A DNA stretch of 64,000 nucleotides from Salipaludibacillus daqingensis (GCF_029891575.1 NZ_JARZHF010000010.1:62001-126000); one strand, 5' to 3'; shown: positions 16,672 through 25,763, counted from the first letter of the stretch. Program-made: numbers and translations. Notes: a model not told the origin generated them from the sequence alone.

Positions 16672-17211
16672 ATGAAACATTTAACTTTTAAAAAACTTAA
16701 CAATGAATTAAGTGAACTAGTAAACCTTTATACAAAAAATAGTTGGAATTTTCACGCTGATCCTAGACCTTCAGAAGACGAGATAATAAAGCGGTATAAA
16801 ACTGGATGGTTTGAAGATGATAAAGAAACATTTTGGATAGAAGAAAATAAGGCAAAGGTAGGGTTGATCATTTTAAGTGATATTTCTGATACTATGCCTT
16901 TACTATTCGACGTAAGATTATCTAATGAAGCACGTGGCATGGGATATGGAGAACAAGCAGTCAAATGGGCTGCTGATTATATTTTTTCTTGCTCAATTGA
17001 AAAAATTAGGATTGAGGCATATACTCGCCACGATAATTATGCAATGCGAAAAGTATTTTATAAATGTAACTTTCAAAAAGAAGGTTATCTACGGGAGTCT
17101 TGGGAAAATGACGATGGCTCAGTAGAAGATGCACTTATTTATGCGACGATCAGAAAGGACTGGGAACGAGGAAAGAAGACCCCAATAAAGTTAGACGATG
17201 TTCCATTTTAA
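16672..17211 (+). CDS. GNAT acetyltransferase (RimJ/RimL-like)
   Basis: 179 residues. The acetyl-CoA-binding region is ARGMGYGEQAVKWAADY (about 84-100), with beta-4 upstream (LLFDVRLSNE) and the closing HDNYAMRKVFYKCNFQKEGYLRE motif of GNAT proteins. These enzymes N-acetylate amines or protein termini; substrate unknown. Good GGAGTAGG ribosome binding site. Confidence 0.88.
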   Translation: MKHLTFKKLNNELSELVNLYTKNSWNFHADPRPSEDEIIKRYKTGWFEDDKETFWIEENKAKVGLIILSDISDTMPLLFDVRLSNEARGMGYGEQAVKWAADYIFSCSIEKIRIEAYTRHDNYAMRKVFYKCNFQKEGYLRESWENDDGSVEDALIYATIRKDWERGKKTPIKLDDVPF

Positions 17212-17297
17212 TTTGTATTTTGAAGTTGTTGTACTTAAATGGGAGGAGATAGCAAACTAAACTTTGATTGCTCCATTTAGGATTAAGGAGTGGTGGA

Positions 17298-17771
17298 ATG
17301 ATAAAGATAAGATTAGCTCGTATAAAGGATTTACAAAGAATACTTTACATATTGAATGAAACCACTTTTGTATTAAAACAAAAGGGAATGAACCAATGGA
17401 ATGATCCTTGGGATGAGAACAAAATTACTGACCAAATAATAAATAATAATTCTTATGTTTTCATTTTAAATAACGAAATAGTAGGAACGTTTTGCATACA
17501 TAAAATAAATAATATTAATGAGTTATCAGTTGAACCAGAGAGTAAATATCTATCACAAATTGCAATGCTACCAACGTATCAAGGAAGAAACCTTGGTAGC
17601 AAAATAACGGACTATGCTTGTTCTTTAGTAAGAGGATTAAATAAAAGTCTCTATTTAGACTGTTGGTCAGGAAATAAAAAACTAAAAGAGTTTTATACAA
17701 ATAGTGGATTGGAATATATCGGTGATTTTCCCGAAGAAGATTATTTTATTAGTATTTTTAGATATAACTAG
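17298..17771 (+). CDS. GNAT acetyltransferase
   Basis: 157 residues. Motif A lies in LSQIAMLPTYQGRNLGSKITDYACS (about 98-120), and the C-terminal LKEFYTNSGLEYIGDFPE matches the usual GNAT end. N-terminal IRLARIKDLQRILYILNE is typical. ATG 17298 follows AAGGAGTGG, preferred over an upstream frame opening at 17268. Substrate unknown. Confidence 0.87.
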   Translation: MIKIRLARIKDLQRILYILNETTFVLKQKGMNQWNDPWDENKITDQIINNNSYVFILNNEIVGTFCIHKINNINELSVEPESKYLSQIAMLPTYQGRNLGSKITDYACSLVRGLNKSLYLDCWSGNKKLKEFYTNSGLEYIGDFPEEDYFISIFRYN

Positions 17772-17877
17772 AACTTTAATTAGCAAGAAGAGGAACAGCT
17801 AATAAGCTGTCGCTGCTATGTGATTACTTAGCATGAAATTAGGAATGGAAATGAAATAAATGGAGTAGGGATGGTGG

Positions 17878-18675
17878 ATGAAAGTGGGAATTGATTTTCA
17901 TAATAAGGAAAACAGTAAAACTTATACAACCCGACATGCTGATAATTCGTGGATGGAAGAAGTAAGACAACTTTTACCTATGGAGAAAAAACATATGAAA
18001 GCATTAGATATTGGTTGTGGTGGAGGGATATATTCAAAAGCATTAGCAGACATGGGCATAGGTTCTGTTAAAGGTGTTGATTTCTCAGAAGTTATGCTTG
18101 AAGGTGCAAGAAAAAACTGCAAAGAGTATAAAAATATTTCTTTTATGCATGGAAATGCTTTTGAAACTGGTTTAGACGGTAACGAATATGATTTATTACT
18201 TGAAAGGGCATTGATCCATCATATTCAAGATTTAAGTGCTTGTTTTTCAGAAGCATATAGATTATTGAAGCATGATGGTTTTTATATTGTACAAGACCGA
18301 ACACCCGACGACTGTTTAGTAAAGGGGGATGATACTCATATTAGAGGTTATTTCTTTGAACTCTTTCCGAAATTAGTTAAGAAAGAAACGAGTCGTAGAC
18401 ATAAGAGCAAATCTGTAATTAATATGTTGTATAAAACTGGATTCACGAACATCAAAGAAATTAAATTGTGGGAAATAAGAAACGAGTATGATAATAAAGA
18501 GCAGTTGCTAAAAGACTTAAGAGGCAGGACTGGACGAAGTATTTTACATGAATTAGATGATGAAGAGTTAGAACTATTAATAAATCATATTGATAAATCT
18601 TTATCAACAAGTACAAACATAGTTGAGAAAGATAGATGGACAATTTGGATGGCGGTAAAATCGGCGGTTATCTGA
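17878..18675 (+). CDS. Class I SAM-dependent methyltransferase
   Basis: 265 residues. Motif I ALDIGCGGGIYSKAL (about 41-55), motif II VKGVDFSEVMLEGARKN, then YDLLLERALIHHIQDL and LKHDGFYIVQDRTP. A Methyltransf_11-type fold with a helical C-terminal extension (residues 190-265). The acceptor is unknown and no operon partner is evident. The ATG is preceded by GGGATGG; a GTG two codons later is also possible. Confidence 0.86.
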   Translation: MKVGIDFHNKENSKTYTTRHADNSWMEEVRQLLPMEKKHMKALDIGCGGGIYSKALADMGIGSVKGVDFSEVMLEGARKNCKEYKNISFMHGNAFETGLDGNEYDLLLERALIHHIQDLSACFSEAYRLLKHDGFYIVQDRTPDDCLVKGDDTHIRGYFFELFPKLVKKETSRRHKSKSVINMLYKTGFTNIKEIKLWEIRNEYDNKEQLLKDLRGRTGRSILHELDDEELELLINHIDKSLSTSTNIVEKDRWTIWMAVKSAVI

Positions 18676-18761
18676 ATGAATGTACATACACGGAAAAGGA
18701 CGAGACTTTAACAGCAATCATTTTAAACAGACAGGCAATGATATTTTGGAGGGTGGAATAG

Positions 18762-19256
18762 ATGTGTAATAAAACAGGTGGATTTATGGAGGTTAGGTTA
18801 GAAAAAGCTACAGATAATGATGCACAATCTATTTTAGATATTCAAGTGAAGGCTTTTTTACCTTTACTGAATAAGTATAAAGATTACGAAACCAACCCAG
18901 CTAATGAAACGATTGAAAGGGTAATAACGAGAATAAATAAACCCAATGGTAGTTTTTATAAGATATTAGCTGAAAACAATTTTGTAGGTGCTATCTGTGT
19001 AAACTGGAAAGAAGATGTACAGTTTTGGATAAGTCCAATGTTTATTTTACCTGCTTATCAAGGGAAAGGAATAGCTCAGAAGGCGGTAACTTTAATGGAA
19101 GAGATGTTCCCACAAGCAACATCATGGGAATTAGCTACTATATTAGAGGAAGAACGAAATTGTTACTTATATGAAAAAATGGGCTTTAACAAAACGGAAG
19201 TTAGCAAGAAGTTAAACGATCATACGACTCTTATTTTTTATAAAAAAATATGTTAA
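18762..19256 (+). CDS. GNAT acetyltransferase
   Basis: 164 residues. ISPMFILPAYQGKGIAQKAVTLMEEMF (about 91-117) is motif A with the Q-x-x-G-x-A pyrophosphate loop, and LEEERNCYLYEKMGFNKTE is the usual closing part. Start ATG 18762 follows GGAGGG by eight bases; ATG 18786 is an alternative. Substrate unknown. Confidence 0.86.
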   Translation: MCNKTGGFMEVRLEKATDNDAQSILDIQVKAFLPLLNKYKDYETNPANETIERVITRINKPNGSFYKILAENNFVGAICVNWKEDVQFWISPMFILPAYQGKGIAQKAVTLMEEMFPQATSWELATILEEERNCYLYEKMGFNKTEVSKKLNDHTTLIFYKKIC

Positions 19257-19276
19257 AAAACCATTTAAGGCTAACG

Positions 19277-19306
19277 GGAGATTCCTTGAACGAAGAATCT
19301 CCTTTT
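19277..19306 (+). terminator. Rho-independent terminator
   Basis: Stem GGAGATTC/GAATCTCC (19277-19284 with 19295-19302) followed by TTTT, 20 bases after the GNAT stop. It is preceded by GCTAACGG, a short motif found after several genes of this array. Confidence 0.7.
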
Positions 19307-19486
19307 CTCAAATAAAGGTATTTAATGTTAAAATAGGAAATAAATGATGAATGTTTATTCATCATAGTTGATTAAGGTGATGATATTAAAATGTTAGGAA
19401 TTATATTTCGCGGTATGGCAATAGGGGTTAGGCTTTAAAGGGAGTTTACTTGAATAAACTTTTAAGAGATCTTTGGGGGAATATTT

Positions 19487-19972
19487 GTGTCTGATAAAAA
19501 ATACCACACGGCTTTTGGTGTATATGGAATATGTGTGGAAGATGGAAAGCTATTGGTAATAAATAAGAGCAGTGGTCCTTATATAAATCGATATGACCTT
19601 CCTGGAGGAAGTTTAGAAGTCGGGGAAGCCTTATCCTTAGCTGTGAAAAGAGAGTTCTTGGAAGAAACGGGCCTTAAAATCGAAATCGAAAAAAATCTTG
19701 GTGTCATTGATTTCAAACTACCTTGGTTGTGGAGAGATTTTACGGATGTGCATCATATTGCAGTTTACTATTCTGTCAAAAAAACTGGCGGTGAGTTATG
19801 CATCCCTGATTCATTCGAAGGTCAAGATTCACTTGGTGCAACATGGGTATCAGAAAAATATGTATCGTTAGACAATGCTTCACCTCTTGTTTTAAAAGCT
19901 TTTGAATGGTTAAGAACCAAAAATTTAGGTGTTGACGCTGTAAATTATGATGATTGGAATGTCTTAAAATAA
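19487..19972 (+). CDS. Nudix hydrolase
   Basis: 161 residues. The Nudix box runs GGSLEVGEALSLAVKREFLEETGLKI, i.e. G-x5-E-x7-R-E-x2-E-E-x-G-x-x (about 45-70), with every catalytic residue present. Likely hydrolyses a nucleoside diphosphate derivative; substrate unknown. GTG 19487 follows GGGGGAATATTT. Confidence 0.88.
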   Translation: MSDKKYHTAFGVYGICVEDGKLLVINKSSGPYINRYDLPGGSLEVGEALSLAVKREFLEETGLKIEIEKNLGVIDFKLPWLWRDFTDVHHIAVYYSVKKTGGELCIPDSFEGQDSLGATWVSEKYVSLDNASPLVLKAFEWLRTKNLGVDAVNYDDWNVLK

Positions 19973-20142
19973 GTAGTTACATTATTGTGTGCTAACGGAG
20001 AATATTCGTTCAATAAGAGATGCAGTTTTCTAGTTAGATCACTCAAAAGCACCTATATATTTGAATGAAAGTATGAAGCGATCTGTGCAAATAAAATCAA
20101 ACTTATAAACTAGCACAAAACGAAAATAACGGAGTGGTTCAT

Positions 20143-20691
20143 TTGAAAAGCATTTATGTTATCAGGCATTGTGAGGCAGAGGGACAGCCTCCTGAAGCGG
20201 CACTAACTGAAAAAGGTTTTAAACAGGCAATTGAATTAGCTACTTTTTTTAACAATGTTAAAATTGAACGAATCATTTCAAGCCCATATAAACGTGCTAT
20301 CCAAACCATACAACCACTAGCAAAGCAGTTAAATGTTGAGATAGAAATAAATAGTCAATTAAAAGAACGGGTACTAAGCGCAGATCATCTACCAGATTGG
20401 TTTGAAAAATTAAGAACAACATTTGAAGATTTCGATTTAAAATTTAAAGGTGGCGAGTCTAGCCAAGAAGCGGTAATCCGAATAATGGAAGTTATTGAAA
20501 ATGTTTTTAATAGTGATTTTGAAAGTACAACAATTGTGACACATGGAAATTTAATGTCGTTATTATTAAACAATTATAACCAGGAATTTGGTTTTGATGA
20601 ATGGTCAAAGCTAAGTAACCCTGACGTATATCTTATAAAATTAAATAACAATGAAATTACTTTAGAACGGGTTTGGAATTGGAGGGGCTAA
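20143..20691 (+). CDS. Histidine phosphatase (phosphoglycerate-mutase-like)
   Basis: 182 residues. The phosphohistidine motif RHCEAEG near residue 9, the second arginine in SSPYKRAIQTIQPL and the second histidine in TIVTHGNLMSLLL form the branch-1 histidine-phosphatase active site. RHC instead of RHG is tolerated in this group. TTG 20143 follows GGAGTGG. Only three bases separate it from the cupin gene, so the two are likely co-transcribed. Confidence 0.87.
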   Translation: MKSIYVIRHCEAEGQPPEAALTEKGFKQAIELATFFNNVKIERIISSPYKRAIQTIQPLAKQLNVEIEINSQLKERVLSADHLPDWFEKLRTTFEDFDLKFKGGESSQEAVIRIMEVIENVFNSDFESTTIVTHGNLMSLLLNNYNQEFGFDEWSKLSNPDVYLIKLNNNEITLERVWNWRG

Positions 20692-20694
20692 TAA

Positions 20695-21042
20695 ATGAAA
20701 TTTTATAAGTTTGATAAAGAAATTGGAAAAGAGGTTACTCATTTTGATTCTAATTTTATTATGTCTCAAATCGTAAAAACGGAAAAAACTGCTCAAATCG
20801 GTTGTATGCATTTAGAAGCAAATGGAGTTATTGGCTTTCATAAAGCTGTTGTTTCTCAATTACTTCTTATTGTTGCTGGCGAAGGGTGGGTGCGAAGTGA
20901 TGACACTTCTAAAACACCTGTCAAAACAGGTGAGGCTATCTATTGGGAAAAAGGAGAAGGACACGAAACGACCACTAATACAGGGCTTACTGCAATAGTA
21001 ATAGAATCAGAAGAACTAAATCCATCTGAGTTTATGTATTAA
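20695..21042 (+). CDS. Small cupin-domain protein
   Basis: 115 residues, one cupin barrel. Motif 1 is degraded (GVIGFHKAVVSQLLLIVAGEGWVR keeps one histidine) and motif 2 reads AIYWEKGEGHETTTNTGLTAIVIE. Metal binding by the full His-His-Glu-His set therefore looks incomplete. Placed three bases after the histidine-phosphatase stop and probably translated from its message. Confidence 0.75.
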   Translation: MKFYKFDKEIGKEVTHFDSNFIMSQIVKTEKTAQIGCMHLEANGVIGFHKAVVSQLLLIVAGEGWVRSDDTSKTPVKTGEAIYWEKGEGHETTTNTGLTAIVIESEELNPSEFMY

Positions 21043-21224
21043 TTGAAATTAAACCAGGTCAACTTCATCAACAAAATAATAATTTACAAACTGTTTTTTT
21101 ATGGAGTTCATCAGTGATTTATCAATTTATATATAAGTCCTTCTGAATTGATTTAATAGGGAAAATAATCAAAATTTTTGGGTTTTTATTTTATATTTAT
21201 ATAGATTTAAAGGGGGAAATAGAA

Positions 21225-21704
21225 TTGATAAAAGTGATTAAGTTGTTATTCTTTTCATTAGTGGTAATGTTTTTTTTAAGTGGGTGTAATTTAAATGATA
21301 ACCATGTAAATAATGATATGTTTCAATTTAAAGATTCGTTTGTAGGGGATAACAGTGCCGTCGTAAACATTGCTAATCAATTACCAGGTGCAGAGCATTT
21401 AAACAGTTTTGAACTTAAAACAAACGAAGAACCGTATGGCATCATCCTAAATTATGATGGGATAGAATCAGAGCAAGATGACAAAGAATCAGTGATATAC
21501 AATACCACATTTTTATTTACATTAGTACAAAATGTGGATTGGATCACATTTCATTCCGACTTCAGTGAACATACGATTACGAAAGGAAATTTGCAAGAGT
21601 GGTATGGGAAAGAATTAAGTGAAGTCCAAAATGAAGAGGAACTAAGAGAACTAATACAAGAATATATAGCAGACGAAAACAAAATTAATCAGTTATTAAA
21701 ATAA
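21225..21704 (+). CDS. DUF4825-like lipoprotein
   Basis: 159 residues. A signal peptide with lipobox FFLSGC ends at Cys21, so the mature protein would be membrane-anchored outside. The following FKDSFVGDNSAVVNIANQLPG and EPYGIILNYDGIE stretches are those of the DUF4825 group in Bacilli, where they are often fused or adjacent to other surface proteins. Function unknown. TTG 21225 follows GGGGGAAATAGAA. Confidence 0.75.
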   Translation: MIKVIKLLFFSLVVMFFLSGCNLNDNHVNNDMFQFKDSFVGDNSAVVNIANQLPGAEHLNSFELKTNEEPYGIILNYDGIESEQDDKESVIYNTTFLFTLVQNVDWITFHSDFSEHTITKGNLQEWYGKELSEVQNEEELRELIQEYIADENKINQLLK

Positions 21705-21721
21705 CGGAAGCATTTAAAATG

Positions 21722-21790
21722 ATGAGTTGCAGTTGCAGCTCATTTTTTATGATCAAAACTGGTAAATGATGTTAAACTAAAAGGGTGAAG
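21722..21790 (+). promoter_or_regulatory. Terminator-promoter module, type B, copy 3
   Basis: Hairpin ATGAGTTGCAGTTGCAGCTCAT and a T-run at 21722-21749, then GGTAAATGATGTTAAACTAA and AAGGG. It lies between the DUF4825 lipoprotein gene and a Nudix gene. Order and spacing match 8172-8239 and 14901-14966. Confidence 0.55.
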
Positions 21791-21822
21791 AGTAGAATGA
21801 AAAATAATTGATGGAGGAACAT

Positions 21823-22269
21823 ATGGCTGATTATACGAAAGAAATAAGAAAACTAATAGGCACCAGACCTTTTATTTTAGTCGGTTCAACTATTGTAGTT
21901 ATGAATGAGAATAAAGAGATATTATTTCAGCACCGTTCTGATACAGAAGAATGGGGACTACCAGGTGGAGCAATGGAAATTGGTGAAAGTCTGGAGGAAA
22001 CAGCTGAACGTGAACTATTTGAAGAGACGGGTCTAAAGGCAAAGACACTAACATTTATAAGAGTTCTGTCTGGTAATGACTTTTACTTTAAATATCCTAA
22101 TGGTGATGAGGTGTATAACGTAATAAGCGTTTATCTTGCCGAAGGAATTAGCGGAAAGTTAGCAATCAATGATGGTGAAAGTTTGGATTTGAATTATTTT
22201 TCAGTAAATAATCTCCCTTCAAACATGGACAGCAGAGCAAAGGTAATTATTGAACTCTTTGGTGCCTGA
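21823..22269 (+). CDS. Nudix hydrolase (MutT/YtkD-like)
   Basis: 148 residues. Nudix box GGAMEIGESLEETAERELFEETGLKA complete at about 44-69. ILVGSTIVVMNENKEILFQHR is the typical first strand. ATG 21823 follows GGAGGAACAT. The stop TGA forms part of the left arm of the following terminator. Confidence 0.88.
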   Translation: MADYTKEIRKLIGTRPFILVGSTIVVMNENKEILFQHRSDTEEWGLPGGAMEIGESLEETAERELFEETGLKAKTLTFIRVLSGNDFYFKYPNGDEVYNVISVYLAEGISGKLAINDGESLDLNYFSVNNLPSNMDSRAKVIIELFGA

Positions 22270-22300
22270 ACCCCAGTATAGGGGTTCAGGCATCTTTTTA
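22263..22300 (+). terminator. Rho-independent terminator overlapping the Nudix stop
   Basis: Stem TGCCTGAACCCC/GGGGTTCAGGCA with loop AGTATA-like and then TTTTTAT. The first arm contains the stop codon of the gene it ends. Confidence 0.8.
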
Positions 22301-22306
22301 TTAGGA

Positions 22307-22390
22307 TGATTAAACGTGCAAATTCCTATGTGAAAGAGAGTGATTTGGATATTTATGTTAAAATTGATGGGAGGAAAATACAAAACTTTT
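22307..22390 (+). promoter_or_regulatory. Repeated promoter-like leader, type A, copy 2
   Basis: GATTAAACGTGCAAATTCCT, ATGTGAAAGAGAGTG, TTGGATATTTATGTTAAAAT and GGGAGGAAAATACAAA, almost identical to 16558-16639. It starts 10 bases after a terminator and leads to the 104-residue membrane-protein gene. Confidence 0.55.
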
Positions 22391-22451
22391 GAAGAAAAAC
22401 ACTTAGAATATTGGAGAGCAAATAACCAAAAAACACAAAGGGGGCATAGGT

Positions 22452-22766
22452 ATGATTGGTTGGCTAAATGTTGGGAGTCTCGTGCTTGGACTAATTGCTT
22501 GGATCCTTCCCATGGTTAATCTAATGTGGGATAAAAAACAAGAAAATAAAAATTGGGTTTTTTTTGTTTTTATGAGCCTTAGTGCTTGTGCCATTTCACT
22601 ATGTTTCCATATTCTCTATACCTATCATAAGGTAGCGGTTGAGGATTGGAGTGCTCTTATGGATACAATGTACGCTTTAGCGTTTGCTTCAACAGTTCTT
22701 CTTATCGTTACCATTTTGCTAAATGTCATTACTTTGAATGTATATCGTGACAGAATAGCAAAGTAG
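22452..22766 (+). CDS. Three-helix membrane protein, unknown
   Basis: 104 residues with helices near 2-20, 32-52 and 69-91; a short KKQEN loop follows the first. AAAGGGGGC precedes the ATG. Family not recognised. Confidence 0.65.
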   Translation: MIGWLNVGSLVLGLIAWILPMVNLMWDKKQENKNWVFFVFMSLSACAISLCFHILYTYHKVAVEDWSALMDTMYALAFASTVLLIVTILLNVITLNVYRDRIAK

Positions 22767-22896
22767 AATAATATTTTTATACCAGAAAGAATAACTCCGT
22801 TTAAGGACTAAAGGGCACGATTTTATCAAAAAAGACAGTCCTTTACTAATAAAGAAGGTTGTTCAATAAGAGGTTTAAATTGAGAGGACTGGTTAA

Positions 22897-23364
22897 ATGG
22901 ATTACATACAACATTTAAGGTCAATGGTAGGAAACGAAAAGGTTATTATGGTTGTTGCAAGTGCCTTTGTTTTTGATAAAGAAAATCGAGTGTTGATGCA
23001 AAAACGTTCTGATAATGGTCAATGGGGATTTCCAGGTGGATTTATGGATTTAGGAGAAAGCGTTCAAGATACTGCTAAAAGAGAAGTTAACGAAGAGACG
23101 GGACTTAAATTAGAAGAACTTGAGTTATTTGGGATTTATTCTGGTCCACAACATGACAAGACATTTGATAATGGTGACCAAGTATCGCTAGTTTTAGTAT
23201 CATTCATTTGCAAACAGTATAGTGGTGAGTTGGTGGAAAGTAACGAAGAGTCCATCCAGAATAAATTTTATTCACTTAAAGAGCTACCAGAGAATATATT
23301 CCCCGAACATAATATGCTTATCGAGGACTTATTATCGAAAAAACAACTACCGATTTTAGGATAA
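22897..23364 (+). CDS. Nudix hydrolase
   Basis: 155 residues. Nudix box GGFMDLGESVQDTAKREVNEETGLKL complete at about 47-72. VVASAFVFDKENRVLMQKRSDNGQWGFPGG is the usual lead-in of the ADP-ribose pyrophosphatase-like group. It resembles the Nudix protein at 21823 in layout and may be an ancient duplicate. GAGAGGACTGG precedes the ATG. Confidence 0.88.
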   Translation: MDYIQHLRSMVGNEKVIMVVASAFVFDKENRVLMQKRSDNGQWGFPGGFMDLGESVQDTAKREVNEETGLKLEELELFGIYSGPQHDKTFDNGDQVSLVLVSFICKQYSGELVESNEESIQNKFYSLKELPENIFPEHNMLIEDLLSKKQLPILG

Positions 23365-23472
23365 TGGATGGTTTAGTGAAAACAATAGCGTCTGTTATGG
23401 AACTAAAGTGAGCTTCCTATAAATTTAATCCTTAATGAAATAAAATATGCTTCTGACAAGGGGAGGACTTAT

Positions 23473-24147
23473 ATGGAAATTAAATCGACGACTTTACAAA
23501 CAACAAAATTAACTGAAATGAAAGATTTTTATATAAATAAATTAGGATTTACGTTGACGGAAGAAAACGATCACAGCTTTAGTTTCGCTGTCGGTAGTAG
23601 TGAATTACAATTTACTTCAAAGGGAGTAACAAGTAATCCTTACTATCATTTTGCCTTCAACATACCATCGAATAAATTTGTTGAAGCTAAAACATGGATA
23701 AAGGAGAAAGTTAGCTTAAATTTGGAAGAAGGACAAGATGAGGCTCACTTTACTCATTTACGAGCTCACGCCTTATACTTTGATGATCCATCTGGAAATG
23801 TAGTGGAATTTATTTCGAGATATTCAATGAATACGAACCAAACTGAATTATTCTCAATAAAGAGTGTTTTAAATATAAGTGAAATAGGTGTAACGGTAAA
23901 TGATGTTTCCAGTGCTGCTGAAAGTCTAAATACAGTTGGTGTAACTGAGCGTGATAACGAAGACATAAAGAAAGATAGCCTTAATTTTATGGGAGATAGA
24001 ACGAAAGGCGTGTTTATCATTTTGAACGAACCTGGTAGAAGGTGGATTTTTTCAGAGAGGATTTCTAAATCCTTCCCTCTTTCCATCACATTGTTCGATA
24101 ACAGTAAAATAGATATCCATCCGGGAGGGGATTTAAAAGCTTATTAA
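23473..24147 (+). CDS. Two-unit VOC family protein
   Basis: 224 residues. The first VOC unit (1-115) is clear: TTLQTTKLTEMKDFYINKLGF at the start, a histidine in YYHFAFNIP, and DDPSGNVVEFISR at the end. A weaker second unit follows from SVLNISEIGVTVNDVSSAAESL. The reaction is unknown. GGGGAGGAC precedes the ATG. Stand-alone gene. Confidence 0.8.
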   Translation: MEIKSTTLQTTKLTEMKDFYINKLGFTLTEENDHSFSFAVGSSELQFTSKGVTSNPYYHFAFNIPSNKFVEAKTWIKEKVSLNLEEGQDEAHFTHLRAHALYFDDPSGNVVEFISRYSMNTNQTELFSIKSVLNISEIGVTVNDVSSAAESLNTVGVTERDNEDIKKDSLNFMGDRTKGVFIILNEPGRRWIFSERISKSFPLSITLFDNSKIDIHPGGDLKAY

Positions 24148-24221
24148 TCCGATGAAATTAAACTCTTGAACATCTAAAATGGAAGGGTTCAAATCCTTTA
24201 TTCGTGGCGGGGGATCAATAA

Positions 24222-24473
24222 TTGACCGAAAGAACCGTCCCCTTGGTCAGTTATTCAGACGGTAATGGCAGAACTGCTAGGCTGCTCATGAACCTTATTT
24301 TGATAAGTCACGGTTATCCGCCGGCTATTGTAAAGGCTGAAAACAGCCAAAGGCTTGAATATTATAAAACACTTGAAACGGCAAGTGTGAAGAAAGAGAT
24401 GGAACCGTTTATTGACTTGATTATAAGTTGTGTCGATGACAGCCTTAGAAGCTATTTAAATATGATTAAATGA
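24222..24473 (+). pseudogene. C-terminal remnant of a Fic-family protein
   Basis: After the first ten codons the frame reads YSDGNGRTARLLMNLILISHGYPP, the D-G-N-G-R-x-x-R-L-L-M-N part of the Fic active site (normally H-x-F-x-D-G-N-G-R). The catalytic histidine and everything in front are missing. Exactly where the fold should continue upstream, the sequence becomes a copy of the dispersed GAACCGTCCCC repeat (24224-24250), which supplies the apparent start. The gene was therefore cut at the repeat. Intact Fic proteins AMPylate other proteins; this fragment cannot. Confidence 0.75.
24224..24250. repeat. Core repeat at Fic remnant border
   Basis: GACCGAAAGAACCGTCCCCT plus TGGTCAG, the right-end sequence of the MITE-like element, with no left part visible. 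Confidence 0.6.
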
Positions 24474-25139
24474 GTCTTTAATTTAAAACAAGGCCCCTTA
24501 TATTTGGGACTTGTTTTTTGACGTTAAATTAAGATTTTTGAATTCAGCTCCAGTTTTAACTAGAGCTTGTGGGCTCGTTGCTCCCTATTCATTTATTAGG
24601 TGTATATTGAATATTGCAGACAGGATTAGCCACTAGTGCAAACTTTTAAGCCACCTAATGCGGCGTAGAGAGCTACTAATAGAACTATTGTTTTATGGAA
24701 TAGAGCAAAATCCATAACGAAAATGCTTTCTGTTCACTGTAAGTTAAGTCAATGGTGGTTGAGGACTACCGAAATTGCAATGTCTTAGGCAAAGTAGAGT
24801 AGCCCTTTTACTGTGTGGCAAATTAAATTGTTTGTCAAAGTTTCTTATTTTTTATTTTACTGATAGTTAATTGCAGCTAATGAATGACATGCTGTTTACT
24901 ACTTCATACTTTCTGAATAGTCAAAGATATAATAGCATATTTTTTGATTGGAAATGTTATAGTTATTATACAAATTTGATTGACTTTCAATAAGATCAGT
25001 CCTCCACAAACGGACCATTTTATTGAATAAATGTGTTAAATTAAGCTATTGCAACCAATAGTTGCTGTGTGGTTGGTGGTGTGCAACCAGTAAATCCAAT
25101 ACGATTACAGTAATCATATTGAAAAAGGAGCGTTGCATT
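24474..25139. other. Long intergenic region with terminator
   Basis: 666 bases without a supportable gene. A terminator hairpin (AAACAAGGCCCC...GGGACTTGTTTT, about 24487-24520) follows the Fic remnant. The region just before the XRE gene holds inverted TGGTTG/CAACCA pairs (25040-25092) that could be an operator. Nothing else is recognised. Confidence 0.5.
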
Positions 25140-25763
25140 ATGTCGTTAGCTTCTAATATTAACAATAAAAGGAAATCTCTAAAGTTATCGCAAGAATATG
25201 TAGCTGAACAGTTAGGAGTGAGTCGGCAGGCAGTATCAAAATGGGAAACAAATCAATCAGAACCGTCAACAGACAATCTAATAAAATTGGCTGACTTATT
25301 TGATAGTGATATTAAAGAATTAGTTTCTCCAGAGCAATATGTAGAGGAACAAAAAGACGTAGAAATTCGGATTGAAGGAAGTCAAAAAGATATAAAAATG
25401 CAAATGGCAGCTGTCTTTGGTCGAATTCTTATGCTGGTCAGTTTCTTAGGTTATGAGGGTGCTTCTTCCAATCAATCTGATATGGGTTCAATGCCTCTTT
25501 GGTATTCACAAATGTGGTATGGTGTCCTATTTTTAATCGGAGCAGTCTTAACATTCGTAGGATCAAGGGATTACTTTAGTAGAAAATCCGGATCGAAAAA
25601 AATAATATGGCTTGATTTGTTATTTGTTTTCTCTTACTTTTTATATGGTATGTTGCCTTTTGAAAGAAGTATAAAGGCATTCGTTACAGGACTTTTTGGT
25701 ACTGTAATTTTAATTATCAAAAACATTAAATTTTTCATACCGATATGGAGGAAGCCAAGGTAA
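25140..25763 (+). CDS. XRE-family regulator with C-terminal membrane domain
   Basis: 207 residues. Residues 3-62 are a Cro/C1-type helix-turn-helix: LKLSQEYVAEQLGVSRQAVSKWETNQSEPSTDNLIKLADLF. A linker is followed by three to four hydrophobic segments from about residue 90 (FGRILMLVSFLGY, WYGVLFLIGAVLTFVG, WLDLLFVFSYFLYGM, GLFGTVILII). Such membrane-tethered regulators are common in Firmicutes and may sense envelope conditions. ATG 25140 follows AAAAAGGAG. No neighbour target is obvious. Confidence 0.85.
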   Translation: MSLASNINNKRKSLKLSQEYVAEQLGVSRQAVSKWETNQSEPSTDNLIKLADLFDSDIKELVSPEQYVEEQKDVEIRIEGSQKDIKMQMAAVFGRILMLVSFLGYEGASSNQSDMGSMPLWYSQMWYGVLFLIGAVLTFVGSRDYFSRKSGSKKIIWLDLLFVFSYFLYGMLPFERSIKAFVTGLFGTVILIIKNIKFFIPIWRKPR

